Assembly (NCBI GenBank): GCA_009929095.1
Contig: SABF01000134.1
Coordinates: 1-5,106 of the forward strand
Source: Erysipelotrichia bacterium
GTDB taxonomy: Bacteria; Bacillota_I; Bacilli_A; Erysipelotrichales; Erysipelotrichaceae
Direction of reading: 5' to 3'
Length of the DNA stretch: 5,106 nt
Shown: positions 4,301-5,106 of the stretch, in pieces
How the letters are laid out: each line of letters begins with the position of its first letter
Position numbering within the stretch: the first letter of the stretch is position 1
The notes under the pieces: generated by a model
Told to the model about the DNA's origin: nothing
Databases searched by the model: none
What the model saw: the letters and a program-made list of their open reading frames with translations, nothing else
Translations under genes and position numbers: made by a program

Positions 4301-5106
4301 ATGCGAATCGTATATTTTGGCACAGATGTTTTCTATGATATTTTTGCGGAGTTCTGCAGAAGTCAGACCGTACTGGCGCTTTACACCTATCATAATCCGG
4401 AAGATTATTTTCGTGAGTATCGCATTAAGAAACTGGCAGAAGAGTATCAGATTCCTGTCCATTATGAATCAATTACACCGGAAGAAATTCAGAAATATAT
4501 CGATCTGCAGGGATGCGACTTATTCTTTACTGCTGAATACGATCGTCTGATTCCGCTGGATCATGTCTCAGAAAAATTTCGGGGGATCAACATTCACAGT
4601 TCCATTCTGCCGGAAGGCCGCAGCTATTATCCGATTGAATGTGCTCTGCTTCAGAAAAAAAAGTTCTCCGGTGTGACACTTCACAAAATGATTTCCAAAC
4701 TTGACAGCGGCGACATTATTGCTCAAACAAAGTTTGCGATTTCTTCTGATGAGGACAGCATTGATGTTTATCTGAAATGCGCAGCGGCCGCATATAAAGA
4801 TGTTATGCAGCTGATGGAAGACTTTGACAGCAGATGGAATCAGGCTGTACGGCAGGATGTGTGTCTTGCATACTGGAAGCGGCCGTCTGAAGAGCACATG
4901 ATCATTTCTCATCAGACGACATGTAAGGAAGCCTCAGAGATTTATCGTGTCTTCAATGAAATGACAATGCTGGGCGGAGGGAAAAATGAAAAGATAATGG
5001 TCCCGGAAAAACCGCTCATGTTATACTCATCTTTTACAATTCTCGAGAGAGAAAGTGATTTTTTTTCATACCTGTTCATCCCTTCCAAGGATGTTTATGT
5101 TGCAAT
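4301..5106 (+). CDS. Formyltransferase-family protein (methionyl-tRNA formyltransferase-like), 3' end missing
   Basis: I translated this frame directly: it runs open from ATG 4301 for 268 codons to the window edge, so the C-terminus is missing. The start MRIVYFGTDVF matches the MRIVFMGTPEF-type first strand of methionyl-tRNA formyltransferase. Residues 95-104 (GINIHSSILP) hold the catalytic Asn97 and His99 and the SxLP loop that binds 10-formyltetrahydrofolate. GVTLHKMISKLDSGDIIAQ (124-142) supplies the third catalytic residue, Asp135. YWKRPSEEH (191-199) resembles the segment that follows the N-terminal domain in Fmt and ArnA. The RG that follows the loop in Fmt (SLLPxxRGAAPI) is replaced by GRSYYPI (106-112), so a small-molecule or sugar-nucleotide substrate is as likely as tRNA. 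It is 27 bases downstream of the transporter fusion and probably shares its transcript. The fold is confident, the substrate open. Confidence 0.87.
   Translation, partial: MRIVYFGTDVFYDIFAEFCRSQTVLALYTYHNPEDYFREYRIKKLAEEYQIPVHYESITPEEIQKYIDLQGCDLFFTAEYDRLIPLDHVSEKFRGINIHSSILPEGRSYYPIECALLQKKKFSGVTLHKMISKLDSGDIIAQTKFAISSDEDSIDVYLKCAAAAYKDVMQLMEDFDSRWNQAVRQDVCLAYWKRPSEEHMIISHQTTCKEASEIYRVFNEMTMLGGGKNEKIMVPEKPLMLYSSFTILERESDFFSYLFIPSKDVYVA

Noticed and set aside
4200..4550. Plus-strand frame spanning the end of the transporter and the start of the formyltransferase gene
   Set aside because: It is a shadow: the two real frames in this stretch have clear domain motifs, and this one has none.
4568..4912. 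Minus-strand frame of 114 residues
   Set aside because: It is antisense to the formyltransferase catalytic region, which carries the Asn-His-Asp triad. No start signal or motif was seen on the minus strand.

Overview
The window looks like a chromosomal stretch from a Bacillota (Firmicutes) bacterium of moderate GC content, possibly from Erysipelotrichia or a clostridial group. This rests on purine-rich GAGGTG/AGGTG ribosome binding sites, a sigma-A type promoter, a U-tailed terminator and the protein families present. The class-level guess is inference. I see no tRNA, rRNA, CRISPR array, insertion sequence or phage gene.

Layout. Positions 1-25 hold a perfect stem that probably ends the leftmost gene. 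Positions 26-340 on the minus strand encode a small ArsR-type winged-helix repressor with a TTG start. A divergent intergenic region (341-574) carries a near-consensus minus-strand promoter with direct and inverted repeats over it. On the other side it holds a weaker plus-strand extended -10 candidate next to a 13-bp palindrome. Positions 575-2328 form a two-gene plus-strand unit: a membrane-anchored endonuclease/exonuclease/phosphatase-fold enzyme, then, 20 bases later, a divergent protein of the transaldolase / fructose-6-phosphate aldolase family. A hairpin and T-run at 2354-2391 end this unit.

A second unit begins with a promoter candidate near 2459-2486. It encodes a 579-residue fusion of a MATE transporter to a C-terminal RsbW/HATPase-like domain (2534-4273), followed 27 bases later by a formyltransferase-fold gene (4301 to the right edge, incomplete). 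That last gene is an open frame I translated directly. It carries the Asn-His-Asp formyltransferase triad and the SxLP loop.

How the genes may work together is mostly inference. The ArsR protein probably controls itself and may control the divergent phosphoesterase/aldolase pair. The transporter-ATPase fusion and the formyltransferase are probably co-transcribed. The most interesting points are the transporter fused to an anti-sigma-like ATP-binding domain and its pairing with a formyltransferase. The aldolase homologue is also notable: it keeps the Schiff-base lysine but has lost several other active-site residues.
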